A stretch of DNA of 64,000 nucleotides from Ancylostoma caninum. Lineage: Eukaryota; Nematoda; Chromadorea; Rhabditida; Ancylostomatidae. The position numbers were made by a program, and so were the translations under genes. A model generated the notes under the pieces. The model ran no database searches and had not been told where the DNA came from. It was given only the letters and a program-made list of their open reading frames with translations. Below, piece by piece: positions 62,201-64,000 of the stretch. The stretch is from positions 925,001 to 989,000 of the forward strand of contig JBAJFG010000604.1 in assembly GCA_037903475.1 (NCBI GenBank), given 5' to 3'. Every line of letters begins with the position of its first letter. Position 1 is the first letter of the stretch.

Positions 62201-64000
62201 ATATATGCCCAAATTTCTTCTCATCACTCAGGCAAAACCGGATTTCGAGGAGCATCTCAATCCTCTCCCCGTGGACTACTGCATATTTGGATCGAATGGC
62301 TGAGAAATGGTGAAGAGATGATGGACTATGTGACGAATGCCTGAGCTTAGTATGTGTGGCTTGCCAAAAATTTTTACAAGGTCAACCTTTCCGGTCAACT
62401 ATCTAGAATTTCATGAAACCTGTTGACATCCGAATATTAACTTTCACCCCTTCCTATATGAACAAAGCGCAAGGAATGATTAGGAGCAAGTTGAACAGGC
62501 TGATAGGAGCCATAGACAGCAAATGTGATCGACGTTCTGCATAACAATGCTGGTATAGAGTAAATGGAGACTGCATTTGGTAATGCTTCCTTCGAGCTGC
62601 TGTTTAAATAAAACGAGCCCTCAGGTGAATAGTAATGAGAGTAAACACCATATGACCATGCGAGTATATTTAGTACATAGAGTGGGACAATAGTGTTTCA
62701 GTTGTTAATTACGACTAAGTCTAACGCAGATAAAGATTTCTGATGTGGATGTGAATAAATCGTAGCCACACGTATACAAAGTGCTTAGATTCCTCTGTAA
62801 TTATCCACTCAAACGAAAGAACTGAGATAGTGCAGGCATGTGTAGGCAGTTTTATGCATTCGTTCACAGGACACTTGTATCGATTTCAAGAATCGTGGAG
62901 ATTTCACATACCGAATGTGGGTCGCACAACCAGTGGTTTACTCGAGAAGTAATCACATTCCTTGTAGTGTTGAATGTAAGGCAACCTAAAGAAGGGTGGT
63001 GCCATAGGTTGTCCTTCTTAGCCTAGAATTTAGAACGCATGCAGCACCTAAGACTAAAGAATCTGACAATTCCAGGATTTGATTTCTCGGGTCTTTATCT
63101 ACATAATATTATTTTTCTTCCGTTAAGCATATGATGAGAGCTTTTGTCTCAGTAACTGTCAGTTACACGTTAACGCGTCCTCACTTCTTAGCGCCGCTGT
63201 ATCTTTCTCTTACGTCTCCACAGTACGCTGCTTGCATCAAACATTCAAGTTAGAGTTCGCAAAAATCTATCGATGCTCACGGAACTCGTTGATCTTGCCT
63301 GTAATCAGATGTAATGTTATGCTGGTGTCTTTAGTTTTTTTTAAGTAATTTTAACGATGTATTAAGTGCTGGGACGAATGGAGCAACCGCACTGAGCTTT
63401 TTCTTATAGTAAGAGCGGAATGTGTTACACGTCGCAAGTGTAAATATATATGGAGCAGTTAGCCAAATATATATAGCAGTTAACCTGGTTGTTTATTAAT
63501 GAGCAAATCTTGGTAGGAAAGCACTCGTCGCATTTCAAACGAAGGGAAAACTCGTGAGATTGTCCTTAATTTTTTGGTGTCACTGAACAGTTGTCCTGTC
63601 ATTTAGTTTGAAACTCTCGAGAAGCGGATTCGTCCACAGTTCCCCCAGTTTCGTTCCTAAGCAAAATCTAATGATGACCTGTTGCTTAGATTGGAAGTAG
63701 ACTACACTAGAAGTCATGATAGCCTTAGAGATGAAAGAAGATAGAAATCACCTTCAGGAGATCCTTGAAAGAAATAAAGTAAAATGATGCCCGGTTTGAA
63801 AATGAGAACTGGTGTGCGGTTATATTACTAGCTGAGATGAACCGAAAAACGTCCAAATAATACAGTTCGTTCAGTGATATTGTGCCCTATTAGTACTCAC
63901 ATATAGTGTCAGGAAAAGTGAATCTAAAGTGAAAGTGAAATCCAAAGTCAAAATAGCGAGTAATAGTATAGTGATAGGTAATAATATTATACGTGTAAAG
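62201..64000. other. No supportable gene
   Basis: AT-rich sequence with short frames only. An ATATATAT-containing stretch near 63,446-63,480 includes a short repeat of GCAGTTA. Nothing else recognised. Confidence 0.4.

Overview
The window reads as a chromosomal piece of a strongylid-type (hookworm-like) nematode. The reasons are short introns of about 45-60 nt ending in U-rich ...TTTCAG, one recognisable multi-exon membrane-transporter gene, a WAP-type cysteine-rich secreted protein, a tRNA-derived SINE, a maT-like mariner, CR1-like non-LTR debris and canonical Helitron ends. No bacterial-style operons, rRNA genes or CRISPR arrays are visible. Species assignment is inference only.

The one confident host gene is an SLC17-type (sialin/VGLUT-like) major-facilitator transporter on the minus strand. 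I can trace 14 exons from 35,436 down to the stop at 17,684. The exons fall in three clusters (35.4-34.6, 25.6-24.1 and 17.9-17.7 kb) separated by introns of about 9.0 and 6.2 kb that are almost entirely mobile-element DNA. The first coding exon was not found. Two of the 13 junctions do not keep frame under GT-AG, each off by one base.

Layout. 0-9 kb: no confident gene; foldback elements, GC-rich tandem repeats and tRNA-like fragments. 9.2-15.4 kb: a decayed CR1-like retrotransposon split by a 4.4-kb terminal-inverted-repeat element (GGCCCGTAGTAAA family), which carries a truncated hAT copy, foldbacks and a 16-copy 58-59 bp satellite. 16.2 kb: a SINE with a 14-bp target duplication. 18-24 kb (intron): hairpin/satellite elements and a MITE. 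26.1-34.2 kb (intron): an imperfect palindrome of about 8 kb, one arm of which received a hAT element and a GGCCCGTAGTAAA element while the other arm keeps the empty sites. 38-50 kb: MITE-like elements, two Helitrons in opposite orientation and several unproven coding exons. 50.4-51.4 kb: an N-terminally truncated DD37D mariner. 52.6-55.5 kb: a Tc1-like element with arms of hundreds of bp, split by a TTA-flanked Harbinger-like element. 55.7-57.1 kb: a third GGCCCGTAGTAAA element. 58.4-60.5 kb: a WAP-domain gene (minus) and an area open on both strands. 60.5-64 kb: essentially featureless apart from one hairpin.

The strongest biology is the nesting. Several insertions can be proved from the window itself because the pre-insertion sequence survives in the other palindrome arm, or because removing the insert restores a reading frame. 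A recurrent hairpin with compensatory base changes sits a few hundred bp before each 58-60 bp tandem array and may mark one undescribed satellite-bearing element family. Exon limits, repeat limits and target duplications were read by eye and should be treated as accurate to a few bases at best.
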